Shown here piece by piece: positions 8,467-15,994 of a stretch of DNA of 39,596 nt (the stretch's first letter is position 1; each line of letters starts with the position of its first letter). The translations under genes were made by a program, and so were the position numbers. The notes under the pieces were generated by a model. That model was given only the letters and a program-made list of their open reading frames with translations, was not told the origin of the DNA and searched no databases. The DNA is from Leptothrix sp. (in: b-proteobacteria) (GTDB lineage Bacteria > Pseudomonadota > Gammaproteobacteria > Burkholderiales > Burkholderiaceae_C), in assembly GCA_013822265.1 (NCBI GenBank), contig PNKD01000026.1, positions 1 to 39,596 on the forward strand, in the 5' to 3' direction.

Positions 8467-9206
8467 GCCGGGCATACCGGGCTCGTGGCCGTGGGGCCGT
8501 TGAACTCCACCATATCGTTGCGTACGCGCACGTCACTGCTGAGCGCCCGCCGAATGGCCGGGTCGCTCTTGGCGCGCGCCTGGATGTCGACGACATAGCT
8601 GCGAACGACCAACTGGGGCCAGCAGTACTGACGCAGGCCGGAAGGGTCGAGCGTGGCGTCCACTGGGCACAGATTGGGGCAGGGCAGGGGTCTGCTGGTG
8701 ACTGAGCGCGGCGTGATGGAGAACGCAGTCACGACCACGGTGTTGGGATCGGTGAGTTTCTGCCATTGCGGGCTGCCGGTCGCTCGGGGTATGAGCGACA
8801 AGACGATGCCGTCTTCCAGCTTGAAGCCGTAGGGGCCCTGCTGACTGGCGTCGAAGTAGAAGCTGAATGTCGCTCCTGTTGCGGGGGAGCCGATCAGCGG
8901 AATGCTGCCGTGCGGATTGCTCGCCCCGCCGGCCACTGCCGAGGCGGCGATGCCCGCCTCCACGTCGGTCGTCGTGGCGGCGCCGGCGCGGCGAAACTGT
9001 CGCGTGATGATGTCCATCGTCGCGCGCAGGTCCTGCTGTACCTGCGTCTCGAGCAGCAGGCGTCGGTTGTCGCTGAGCTGGTTGGCCACCAGCGTGGCAG
9101 CGGCGGCAACGACGAACAAGCCGACAGTGATGCCGACCATCAATTCGACGAGTGACAGGCCTCGCTGCGACCGGCTCATGGCGCGCGGGCGGTGTTTGCG
9201 GCTCAT
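8463..9206 (-). CDS. pilW: PilW-like minor pilin
   Basis: 247 residues with prepilin motif RGLSLVELMVGITVGLFVVAAAATL (the first dozen residues after the cleavage Gly are diagnostic), Glu5 present, then the conserved NQLSDNRRLLLETQVQQDLRATMDIITRQFRRAG helix typical of PilW. The ATG at 9206 forms TAATG with the upstream fimT stop; a GTG two codons earlier, or the internal ATG at 9179 giving a 7-residue leader, are alternatives. It is part of a six-gene pilin run with overlapping ends, so stoichiometric translation is likely. Expected at the inner membrane as part of the minor-pilin complex that primes pilus assembly. Confidence 0.87.
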   Translation of the reverse strand: MSRKHRPRAMSRSQRGLSLVELMVGITVGLFVVAAAATLVANQLSDNRRLLLETQVQQDLRATMDIITRQFRRAGAATTTDVEAGIAASAVAGGASNPHGSIPLIGSPATGATFSFYFDASQQGPYGFKLEDGIVLSLIPRATGSPQWQKLTDPNTVVVTAFSITPRSVTSRPLPCPNLCPVDATLDPSGLRQYCWPQLVVRSYVVDIQARAKSDPAIRRALSSDVRVRNDMVEFNGPTATSPVCPA

Positions 9207-9784
9207 TAGCACTCCGCCTCGTTCATCGTCGAACCGCTGGGCCGGCAGACCAGCGGCCTGCCTGCGGCGTTCAGCTGTGTGGCCAACTTGCGACTGTTGT
9301 CGATGAAGGTCTCGGCGACAAACAGATCCAGCAGACGCGGCACGTTGTCGGTCGGAATCAGATAGAGGCCACCGGTGCGCCAGTCAAAGGCGAAGGCGAC
9401 GGGTTGTCCAGCCTGTGGCTTCACCTGGATACCCAGGCTGCTGGGCACCTTCACCGTCTTGATCTCGACCATCGTGCCGCTGCATGCGGCACCGGGTCCG
9501 GCCAGGCAGTCGCAACGCGTGTTGTTCGCCGCCGAGGTGTAGATCGTGTAGCAGGTAGCGGTGCCGTCGGGTGCAGACTTGAAGAAGACGCGCGCAAAGT
9601 CGCGCCGGGCCACCGCCTCGCTGCGGGCGAACTGCATGTCCGTGACCAGCTCCGAGTTGATGCTGCGCAGCCGCTGCATCAAGATCATGTCCTTGAACGT
9701 CGGAGCCGCCAGCGCCAGCACGACGCCGATGAGCGCGATGACGACCATCAGTTCTATGAGCGTGATGCCTGCAGTGCGCTTCAT
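9206..9784 (-). CDS. GspH/FimT-type pseudopilin
   Basis: 192 residues with leader MKRTAG and the motif ITLIELMVVIALIGVV (Glu5 present), then the FimT/GspH pattern of an amphipathic helix with FARSEAVARR. The C-terminal half has a cysteine-rich segment (CDCLAGPGAAC) and a terminal Cys. The ATG overlaps the stop of the PilE-like gene as ATGA, which supports this start over the longer frame beginning five codons earlier. It is the second FimT/GspH-like protein in the operon; the other is at 10383-10907. Such proteins act as initiators of pilus or pseudopilus assembly. Confidence 0.85.
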   Translation of the reverse strand: MKRTAGITLIELMVVIALIGVVLALAAPTFKDMILMQRLRSINSELVTDMQFARSEAVARRDFARVFFKSAPDGTATCYTIYTSAANNTRCDCLAGPGAACSGTMVEIKTVKVPSSLGIQVKPQAGQPVAFAFDWRTGGLYLIPTDNVPRLLDLFVAETFIDNSRKLATQLNAAGRPLVCRPSGSTMNEAEC

Positions 9785-10260
9785 CACTTGGCCCAGCACT
9801 TGCCAGCATCCGGGTTCGTCGCCGTCCAGGTGATGGACGAGGCCCCCGACCCGTACTTGATGGCGCCGCTGTCGAGTTTCACGCCCAGCACCTTGCAGTT
9901 GCCGTCATTGGCCTGGCTGGTGCCGATGGCTGCCGTGGCCGTGACGGTGTAGCCGGTGGCCGATTGGTCGCTCACGGCGATGCCGTAGTAGCCGGTCTGT
10001 GTGGTGGCTGCGAGGCCCAGCCCGTTGGGCGGCGTCCCGGCCGCGGCCGTGTTGACCAGCTCCGTGGTGTAGCTGGCGTTGTTGCCGCGCCAGCGTTCCT
10101 GCGCCTGCTGCAGCGCCGCCAGCGCCGTGAAGGCCTCGGCGCGGCGACCCTTGCGCACCGACTCCTGATAGGCCGGGAAGGCCACGCTGGCCAGCACCGC
10201 CACGATGGCCACAGCGATCATGACCTCGATGAGCGTGAAGCCGCGAGCCGCGTTCGGCAT
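9784..10260 (-). CDS. pilE: PilE-like type IV pilin
   Basis: 158 residues, the size of a classical type IV pilin. Leader MPNAARG precedes FTLIEVMIAVAIVAVLAS with Glu5 and the PAYQES turn. The globular domain ends in a cysteine pair (GNCKVLG ... GKCWAK) that would make the usual C-terminal disulfide loop. Its position inside a minor-pilin operon argues for a PilE-type minor pilin rather than the major pilin, but this is not certain. The ATG at 10260 has no strong ribosome binding site; a longer frame upstream is non-pilin sequence. A 122-nt gap separates it from the upstream fimT gene and could hold an internal promoter; I see no clear one. Confidence 0.86.
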   Translation of the reverse strand: MPNAARGFTLIEVMIAVAIVAVLASVAFPAYQESVRKGRRAEAFTALAALQQAQERWRGNNASYTTELVNTAAAGTPPNGLGLAATTQTGYYGIAVSDQSATGYTVTATAAIGTSQANDGNCKVLGVKLDSGAIKYGSGASSITWTATNPDAGKCWAK

Positions 10261-10382
10261 GGCGTTGATGGGGAAGTGTGGAACTCTCACGCTTACATTT
10301 TCCGGTGGCGTGCTATCCAGGGCGAAGACCGCTCGTCGCCAGCCGGCTGCCGCCGGTCCCTCGACCCCGTGCCTGAGGGGCC

Positions 10383-10907
10383 TCAACAGGCCGCGTACCC
10401 CCACGTGGACGCCGACGGCGAGCATGCGCGCACGCGGCCCATGATGTTGGTGACGACGTGCACGGCGCGGTCACGCCCAGTGATCCTGACGGTGCTGGTG
10501 GGCGTGACGGTGCCACGTACGTGCTCGAAGGCCATCGAGGCGGCGTTGCTCGTCAGCGTGAAGCCGCGGTCGGCTGCGTAGCCCATGCTGCGCAGCGCCT
10601 CGGCCGTGCCGGTGCAGACGGCGGCACCGCTGGCGTCGCAGCTGCAGGCGCCCGGGCCGCCGTTGTGCACCACGTAGCAGCTGCCGCCGCTGTCGCTGCG
10701 AAAATCGACGCGCACCGTGCGGTTTTGCAGCACGGCCTGGCCGCGCGCCATTTGCAGATCGGTTTCCAGCTGCGCGGCGGCGCCTTCGAGGTGGCGGCGT
10801 TCGCGCGCCTCGCCAAAGCCCGGCACGGCGGTGCCCAGCGCGATCGTGGTCACGGCGAGCGAGACCAGCGCCTCGACGAGGGTCCATCCGGTTTGCGATG
10901 TCTTCAC
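10383..10907 (-). CDS. fimT: FimT/GspH-type pseudopilin, first gene of the pilin operon
   Basis: 174 residues starting at GTG with a good AGGAG ribosome binding site. Prepilin motif TGWTLVEALVSLAVTTIALG (Glu5 present) is followed by the FimT/GspH helix with QMARGQAVLQNRTVRVDF and a beta-rich domain. Cysteines (CYVV, CSCD, VCTG, RACS and a terminal Cys) could form disulfides in the periplasm. It heads the minus-strand run of six pilin genes. A weak -10-like TACATT lies upstream, without a convincing -35. Confidence 0.84.
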   Translation of the reverse strand: MKTSQTGWTLVEALVSLAVTTIALGTAVPGFGEARERRHLEGAAAQLETDLQMARGQAVLQNRTVRVDFRSDSGGSCYVVHNGGPGACSCDASGAAVCTGTAEALRSMGYAADRGFTLTSNAASMAFEHVRGTVTPTSTVRITGRDRAVHVVTNIMGRVRACSPSASTWGYAAC

Positions 10908-11001
10908 GGCTGCTCCTGGTGGGCTGTCAGTGAAGGCAATGTAGAAAGTCGCCGGATAGGGCGCTTCCCCTTCAGGCGGGCCCGGGGCACGGCTCCGAGG
11001 T

Positions 11002-11034
11002 GGGCCCCCGAACCGCTCCCCCGTGCGGGGGCCC
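11002..11034 (-). terminator. GC-rich inverted repeat downstream of nrdR
   Basis: A perfect 9-bp inverted repeat (GGGCCCCCG ... CGGGGGCCC, 15-nt loop), with a second possible 5-bp hairpin inside it (11018-11031), sits between the nrdR stop and the fimT start on the same strand. There is no U tract. It probably separates the glyA-nrdR transcript from the pilin operon, but it could also be a dispersed intergenic repeat. Confidence 0.4.
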
Positions 11035-11042
11035 CCGGGGGG

Positions 11043-11486
11043 TCAGATGTCTCGGATGAGCTGCCTGAACGCGTCCACGTCCTCAAACTCGCGGTAGACG
11101 GAGGCGAAGCGCACGTAGGCCACCTTGTCCATGCGCTTGAGCTCGCGCATCACCAGTTCACCCAGCCGGGTGCTGGGCACTTCGCGCGCGGCGGTGGCCA
11201 GCAGCTTGTCCTGGATGCGCTCGAGCGCGGCGTCCACCTGCTCGACGCTCACCGGCCGCTTGCGCAGTGCCAGCATCATGCTGGCGCGCAGCTTGGCGGG
11301 GTCGAACTCGACACGCGCGCCGTCCTTCTTGACCACCGCGGGCAGCGCGATCTCGCTGCGCTCGTAGGTCGTGAAGCGCTTCTCGCAGGCCAGGCACTTG
11401 CGCCGCCGCCGGATGACGTCGCCTTCGTCGGATTCGCGGGTCTCGACGACCTGCGTTTCCTCGTGCGAACAGAACGGGCAGCGCAT
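11043..11486 (-). CDS. nrdR: Transcriptional repressor NrdR
   Basis: 147 residues, the normal family length. The N-terminal zinc ribbon uses CPFC (residues 3-6) and CLAC (about 31-34) followed by KRFTTYE. The ATP-cone domain covers about residues 49-139. NrdR senses nucleotides and represses ribonucleotide reductase genes by binding NrdR boxes. It lies 26 nt after glyA on the same strand, a frequent pairing in Burkholderiales. No nrd gene is in this window, so it acts in trans. Confidence 0.97.
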   Translation of the reverse strand: MRCPFCSHEETQVVETRESDEGDVIRRRRKCLACEKRFTTYERSEIALPAVVKKDGARVEFDPAKLRASMMLALRKRPVSVEQVDAALERIQDKLLATAAREVPSTRLGELVMRELKRMDKVAYVRFASVYREFEDVDAFRQLIRDI

Positions 11487-11512
11487 GCGGAGGCGTCAAC
11501 CGGGCCGCGGGC

Positions 11513-12763
11513 TCATCTGTACACCGGGAAGTCGCGCGTCAGCACGGCCACCTTGGCGCGCACGGCGGCGAGGTTGGCTTCGTCGTGCGGGTTGTCCAGC
11601 ACGTCGGCGATCAGGTGCGCCGTCTCGCGCGCCTGCTCCTCCTTGAAGCCGCGCGTGGTCATCGCGGGTGTGCCCAGGCGGATGCCGCTGGTGACCATGG
11701 CCTTCTGCGGGTCGTTGGGGATGCCATTCTTGTTGCAGGTCATGTGCGCGGCGCCCAGGATGGTCTCGGCCTCCTTGCCCGTCAGCCCCTTGGGGCGCAG
11801 GTCGACCAGCATCACGTGGCTCTCGGTGCGGCCGCTGACGATGCGCAGCCCGCGTTCGATCAAGGTCTCGGCCAGCACCTTGGCATTGGCCACCACCTGC
11901 GCCTGGTAGGTCTTGAATTCGGGCGCCAGTGCTTCCTTGAAGGCCACCGCCTTGCCGGCGATGACGTGCATCAGCGGCCCACCCTGGATGCCCGGGAAGA
12001 TGGCACTGTTGATCTTCTTGGCGATGGCCTCGTCGTTGGTCAGCACGATGCCGCCGCGCGGGCCGCGCAGGCTCTTGTGCGTGGTGCTGGTGACGACGTC
12101 CGCATGCGGCACCGGGTTGGGGTAGACGCCGGCGGCGATGAGCCCGGCGTAGTGCGCCATGTCGACCATGAAGATCGCGCCGACGGCCCTGGCCACGCGG
12201 GCAAAACGTTCGAAGTCGATGTGCAGGCTGTAGGCGCTGGCGCCGGCGATGATCAGCTTGGGCTTGTGCTCGTGCGCCAGGCGTTCCATCGCGTCGTAGT
12301 CGATGGCTTCCTGCGCGTCGAGACCGTAGCTCACCACCTTGAACCACTTGCCGCTCATGTTCAGCGCCATGCCGTGGGTGAGGTGGCCGCCTTCGGCCAG
12401 GCTCATGCCCATGATGGTGTCGCCGGGCTGCAGCAGGCCGAAGAACACGGCCTGGTTGGCCTGGCTGCCGCTGTTGGCCTGCACGTTGGCGAACTGCGAG
12501 CCAAAGAGCAGCTTGCAGCGCTCGATGGCCAGGTTCTCGGCCACGTCGACGAACTCGCAGCCGCCGTAGTAGCGCTTGCCGGGGTAGCCCTCGGCGTACT
12601 TGTTGGTCATCTGCGAGCCCTGGGCCTCCATCACGGCGGGCGAGGTGTAGTTCTCGCTGGCGATGAGCTCGATGTGCTCTTCCTGGCGGTGGGCCTCGGC
12701 CTGCATGGCGGCCGAGATCTCGGGGTCGACGTTGGCGATGGTGGACGTGGATCGGTCGAACAT
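11513..12763 (-). CDS. glyA: Serine hydroxymethyltransferase
   Basis: 416-residue SHMT, normal length. It interconverts serine and glycine with tetrahydrofolate and is a main source of one-carbon units. Landmarks are [12 protein letters not shown] near residue 33, [15 protein letters not shown] near 55, GGHLTHG near 122, VDMAHYAGL near 200 and [16 protein letters not shown] near 225, where the Lys binds PLP. The start is the ATG after a GAGG ribosome binding site; the frame is open upstream but that part is non-homologous. It leads the glyA-nrdR operon and has an unusually long upstream region. Confidence 0.98.
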   Translation of the reverse strand: MFDRSTSTIANVDPEISAAMQAEAHRQEEHIELIASENYTSPAVMEAQGSQMTNKYAEGYPGKRYYGGCEFVDVAENLAIERCKLLFGSQFANVQANSGSQANQAVFFGLLQPGDTIMGMSLAEGGHLTHGMALNMSGKWFKVVSYGLDAQEAIDYDAMERLAHEHKPKLIIAGASAYSLHIDFERFARVARAVGAIFMVDMAHYAGLIAAGVYPNPVPHADVVTSTTHKSLRGPRGGIVLTNDEAIAKKINSAIFPGIQGGPLMHVIAGKAVAFKEALAPEFKTYQAQVVANAKVLAETLIERGLRIVSGRTESHVMLVDLRPKGLTGKEAETILGAAHMTCNKNGIPNDPQKAMVTSGIRLGTPAMTTRGFKEEQARETAHLIADVLDNPHDEANLAAVRAKVAVLTRDFPVYR

Positions 12764-13074
12764 GGCAGTCCTCTTCGGGGTGAAGGGCCTTCGAGAGCCG
12801 CAGCGCGGGCCCGGCTGAGGCCGGCGCTTTGCGGTCGAGGGCTGCCCAGGCGAACGGCGGGCACCGCGGCGATGGCGCGCGGCCTGCGCTTCCCGGTGGT
12901 GAGCCACCTCGGGCCGGGCGTGAAAGCCGCGGGCCCTATCGCCAGTTGCGCAGGCCGGCAGTGTAGCCGTCCCCGGGCGGCGCCGCACACGCCGGTGGTG
13001 CGGTGACGCCCGTGCTGGCCGCAGGCGTTAGTGGTCCTTCAGCGCAGCAACGCAACCTGCTGCGCACCGGCCGG
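12764..13074 (-). promoter_or_regulatory. glyA upstream region with possible long leader
   Basis: 311 bp without a gene. On the minus strand a -10-like TACACT (12960-12965) lies about 200 bp before glyA; the matching -35 is poor. Between them is a stable imperfect hairpin at 12892-12913 (CCCGAGGTGG / CCACCGGG around CTCA). I looked for a glycine riboswitch and do not see its conserved core. A leader-based control is possible but not shown. Confidence 0.3.
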
Positions 13075-13926
13075 CTAGTCCGGCAGGGCCGGCATCACCG
13101 GGCTGGCTGCTGCGTCGGCCTCCTTCGGCGCTGCAGCAGGCGGCACGTTGCTCACGTTGGCCGCCACGCGGCGGCCGTCGGCCACGCCGCGCATGTGGGC
13201 CTGCTCGAGCAGCACGCGGCCGACGTAGCCGCCGTCACTCTCGAGCAACGCCGCGCCCACGTAGTAGCGCAGGCCTTCTTCCAGGCTGCCGGCGCGCTGA
13301 ATGCACTCCTTCAGCACCTGCACGCCCACGCGCAGGTTGGTGATGGGGTCGAAGGCCGCGTGGCGGCCGCCGAAGGCCTCGTACTTGTCGTCGTGCACGC
13401 GTGTCAGCACCTGCATCAGGCCCTGGGCGCCCACGGGGCTCTGCGCAAAGGGGTTGAAGCTGGACTCGATGGCCATGATGGCCAGGATCAGCGTCGGGTC
13501 TAGCCCGGCGCGCTGGCCGATGCTCCAGGCCTCCTGCACCAGGGCGCCGATGGGCTCGGGGGCCACCTTGTAGCGGCGCGAGATCCACTGCGCCAGCGTG
13601 GCCTGCTGGGTGGTCAGCACCTTCAGGTCGGCGGCGGTGGCGCGCGCCACGGCCTCGGGCTCTGCCACTGCCGACAGCAGGTTGCCGGCGGCCAGTTCGC
13701 GACCCTCGTGGCGGGTCTGCAGCCACTCGAGCGCCACCACCTCCACCTCCTGGCGCACCTCGGGCCGGCCCATGGCCAGCACGAGCACGGCAATGGCCGC
13801 CAACCCGACAAGGGCCAGCGTGTTGTGACTGATCTCCAGCAGACCGCGGCCGACATCGGCGGCGAAGACGCTGGCCGATCGCGCAGTGGCGCTCTGCGCA
13901 TCGCGCAGCAGGGCTATAGCTCGCAT
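13075..13926 (-). CDS. Membrane-anchored lytic transglycosylase (SLT domain)
   Basis: 283 residues. An N-terminal segment of about 40 residues precedes one transmembrane helix (ALVGLAAIAVLVLAMG, about residues 35-52). A linker of about 75 residues follows, and then the SLT goose-lysozyme-like domain. The catalytic Glu is in AIESSFNP, followed by SPVGAQGLMQVL and later the family Tyr region LRYYVGA. It should cleave peptidoglycan between MurNAc and GlcNAc from the periplasmic face. The start is the ATG after a strong AGGAGAG ribosome binding site; the longer open frame covers the leader and has no such site. The promoter is about 210 bp upstream, so the mRNA has a long structured leader. Confidence 0.9.
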   Translation of the reverse strand: MRAIALLRDAQSATARSASVFAADVGRGLLEISHNTLALVGLAAIAVLVLAMGRPEVRQEVEVVALEWLQTRHEGRELAAGNLLSAVAEPEAVARATAADLKVLTTQQATLAQWISRRYKVAPEPIGALVQEAWSIGQRAGLDPTLILAIMAIESSFNPFAQSPVGAQGLMQVLTRVHDDKYEAFGGRHAAFDPITNLRVGVQVLKECIQRAGSLEEGLRYYVGAALLESDGGYVGRVLLEQAHMRGVADGRRVAANVSNVPPAAAPKEADAAASPVMPALPD

Positions 13927-14133
13927 CGTGACTCTCTCCTGACACCTGTGGCGCCGCCCGCCTTCGTGAGCGGGCTCGGTGGCCACAGCAATAATCAACC
14001 GCAGATCTCGATCGGGCCGGAAAGCTCGCTGGGGGTCGCGAGGGCCTCGGATCAACTGCCGGGACGGTGTCACCTCGGGACGCTCGGGGGATGTGCTGCC
14101 GGCGTCACGGGTAAACCCTGATGATTCAGGTTT
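13927..14133 (-). promoter_or_regulatory. Structured 5' leader of the transglycosylase mRNA
   Basis: About 205 nt from the predicted transcription start to the ATG. The 5' end can form AAACCTGA / TCAGGGTTT (14112-14132). The 3' end holds a compound hairpin just before the ribosome binding site: outer stem CTGTGGC/GCCACAG (13946-13952 with 13982-13988) and inner stem GCCCGC/GCGGGC (13956-13961 with 13970-13975). Long structured leaders upstream of cell-wall hydrolases are often riboswitches or other cis-regulators, but I cannot match this one to a known class. Confidence 0.4.
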
Positions 14134-14139
14134 GGCGCG

Positions 14140-14168
14140 ATTCTAGGAACGCCCTCATACCCGGTCAA
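14140..14168 (-). promoter_or_regulatory. Sigma-70 promoter of the transglycosylase gene
   Basis: On the minus strand TTGACC (14163-14168) and TAGAAT (14140-14145) are separated by exactly 17 bp, a near-consensus housekeeping promoter and the best -35/-10 pair I found in the window. It sits in the divergent region shared with ubiD, so its -35 lies only about 35 bp from the ubiD start codon. Confidence 0.7.
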
Positions 14169-14200
14169 GAATATCAAACGGGTCTCTAATATCTGAAAAC

Positions 14201-15784
14201 ATGAAATACCGGGACCTTCGCGACTTCATGGCCCAGCTCGAACGGCTGGGTGAGCTTCGAAAACTGACCGAACCGGTGTCGCCACGCCTGGAAATGACGG
14301 CAATCGGCGACAAGTTGCTGCGTGCCGGCGGCCCGGCGGTGCTTTGCACCCAGCCCGCCGGTTACAACACTCCCTGCCTCATCAATCTCTTCGGCACCCC
14401 CAGACGAGTGGCCCTGGGCATGGGCGCGGAAACACTTTCCGACCTGCGCGATGTCGGCCGCATGCTCGCCGGGCTCAAGGAGCCCGAGCCCCCCAAGGGC
14501 CTGAAGGACGCCGGCAAGCTGCTGGCCATGGCCAAGGCGCTGTGGGACATGAAGCCGTCGGTGCAGCGCAGCGCGCCCTGCCAAGACGTGGTGATCGAGG
14601 GCGGCGACATCGATCTCGGCCGTCTGCCGGTGCAGACCTGCTGGCCGGGTGACGCCGGCCCGCTGATCACCTGGGGCCTTGTGGTGACGCGCGGGCCGCA
14701 GGGGCTGTTGAAGGGGCCTGCGGCGCAGGCCGTGGCCGCGCCGCGCAGCCGCCAGAACCTGGGCATCTACCGCCAGCAGGTCATCGGTAGACGTGAAGTC
14801 ATCATGCGCTGGCTGGCCCACCGCGGCGGCGCGCTCGACTTCCGCGAGTTCGCGCGCGCCAATCCCGGCCAGCCCTTCCCGATCGCCGTGGCGCTGGGTG
14901 CCGACCCGGCCACCATCCTGGGCGCGGTGACGCCCGTGCCCGACTCGCTGAGCGAGTACCAGTTCGCAGGCCTGCTGCGCGGCAGCCGCACCGAACTCGT
15001 GGCCACCAAGGTGGGCGAGGGCGACCTGCGCCTGCAGGTGCCGGCCAGCGCCGAGTTTGTGCTCGAAGGTCATATCCCGCCCGCGGAGACTGGGTACGAG
15101 GGTGTGTCGGAGAAGGGCGTGAAGCTGAAGGAGCAGGGCGGCTACCTGCACGCGCTGGAGGGCCCCTTCGGCGACCACACCGGCTACTACAACGAGCAGG
15201 ACTGGTTCCCGGTCTTCCGCCTCGACAGGATGACGCACCGCCGCGACCCCATCTATCACTCCACCTACACCGGCAAGCCGCCCGACGAGCCGGCCATCCT
15301 GGGCGTGGCGCTGAACGAGGTCTTCGTGCCCATCCTGCAGAAACAGTTTCCGGAGATCGTCGACTTCTACCTGCCGCCCGAGGGATGCAGCTACCGCATG
15401 GCGATCATCTCCCTCCGCAAGGCCTACCCGGGCCACGCCAAGCGCGTGATGTTCGGCCTGTGGAGTTTTCTGCGCCAGTTCATGTACACCAAGTTCATTG
15501 TCGTCACCGACGACGATGTCGACATCCGCAACTGGCAGGAAGTGGTGTGGGCCATCACCACGCGCATGGACCCGGTGCGCGACACCACGCTGGTCGAGCA
15601 CACGCCCATCGACTATCTCGACTTCGCCTCGCCCGTCAGCGGCCTGGGCGGCAAGATGGGCCTCGACGCCACCAACAAGTGGCCTGGCGAGACATCGCGT
15701 GAGTGGGGGCACAGCATCCGCATGGATGCGGCGGTCGAGCAGCGTGTCGAGGCGTTGGTGGCCGGCTTGATGCCGCCGCCCTGA
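14201..15784 (+). CDS. ubiD: UbiD family 3-polyprenyl-4-hydroxybenzoate decarboxylase
   Basis: 527-residue UbiD, slightly longer than the E. coli enzyme. It uses prenylated FMN to decarboxylate 3-polyprenyl-4-hydroxybenzoate in ubiquinone synthesis. Landmarks are MKYRDLRDF at the N terminus, the [14 protein letters not shown] segment near residue 185, GHIPP near 288, [11 protein letters not shown] near 322 with acidic active-site residues, and [17 protein letters not shown] near the end. The partner prenyltransferase ubiX is not in the window. The start ATG has no clear Shine-Dalgarno; a TAATAT box at 14187-14192 lies so close that the mRNA could be nearly leaderless. Divergent from the transglycosylase gene. 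Confidence 0.95.
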   Translation: MKYRDLRDFMAQLERLGELRKLTEPVSPRLEMTAIGDKLLRAGGPAVLCTQPAGYNTPCLINLFGTPRRVALGMGAETLSDLRDVGRMLAGLKEPEPPKGLKDAGKLLAMAKALWDMKPSVQRSAPCQDVVIEGGDIDLGRLPVQTCWPGDAGPLITWGLVVTRGPQGLLKGPAAQAVAAPRSRQNLGIYRQQVIGRREVIMRWLAHRGGALDFREFARANPGQPFPIAVALGADPATILGAVTPVPDSLSEYQFAGLLRGSRTELVATKVGEGDLRLQVPASAEFVLEGHIPPAETGYEGVSEKGVKLKEQGGYLHALEGPFGDHTGYYNEQDWFPVFRLDRMTHRRDPIYHSTYTGKPPDEPAILGVALNEVFVPILQKQFPEIVDFYLPPEGCSYRMAIISLRKAYPGHAKRVMFGLWSFLRQFMYTKFIVVTDDDVDIRNWQEVVWAITTRMDPVRDTTLVEHTPIDYLDFASPVSGLGGKMGLDATNKWPGETSREWGHSIRMDAAVEQRVEALVAGLMPPP

Positions 15785-15864
15785 ACCGCTGCCGACGCGC
15801 CGGCAGAAACCCTGAGGGCCGACATTCCTGCTTGCGTTGGCGCGCGGTCGGGCGTACCGTGTCT

Positions 15865-15881
15865 TTGCCTGATTCAGGCAA
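15865..15881. repeat. Perfect dyad with 8-bp arms
   Basis: TTGCCTGA-T-TCAGGCAA, two 8-bp arms around one central base, lies in the 210-bp gap between the convergent ubiD and luciferase-like genes. The form resembles a protein binding site or a small hairpin. It is about 80 bp after ubiD, where an operator for either neighbour is not expected. Function unknown. Confidence 0.35.
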
Positions 15882-15960
15882 TACCGATGGCGCTCTACCA
15901 GCGCGTCAGGAGCCCCGGACCCCTTACCTCCGGAGCCCCCTTGGTGGCGAAAGCCATCCG

Positions 15961-15986
15961 CCCCCTGGCCTTTGCGGGCCAGGGGG
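15961..15986 (+). terminator. Strong hairpin between ubiD and the luciferase-like gene
   Basis: Perfect 10-bp stem (CCCCCTGGCC / GGCCAGGGGG) with a 6-nt loop TTTGCG, followed on the plus strand by TTCGACTTTC. It lies at the end of two convergent genes and could stop transcription from either side; the U content is a little better on the plus strand. Confidence 0.55.
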
Positions 15987-15994
15987 TTCGACTT

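Noticed and set aside
12764-13074. Glycine riboswitch upstream of glyA
   Set aside because: I could not find the conserved aptamer core on the minus strand; only generic hairpins are present.
13927-14073. Longer N terminus for the lytic transglycosylase
   Set aside because: The extension lies in the structured leader. The internal ATG has a strong ribosome binding site and gives a normal membrane-anchored N terminus.
15890-15960. A tRNA-like look (GGCGCTCTACCAGCG) downstream of ubiD
   Set aside because: No cloverleaf can be completed: no matching acceptor stem, T-arm or anticodon loop around it.
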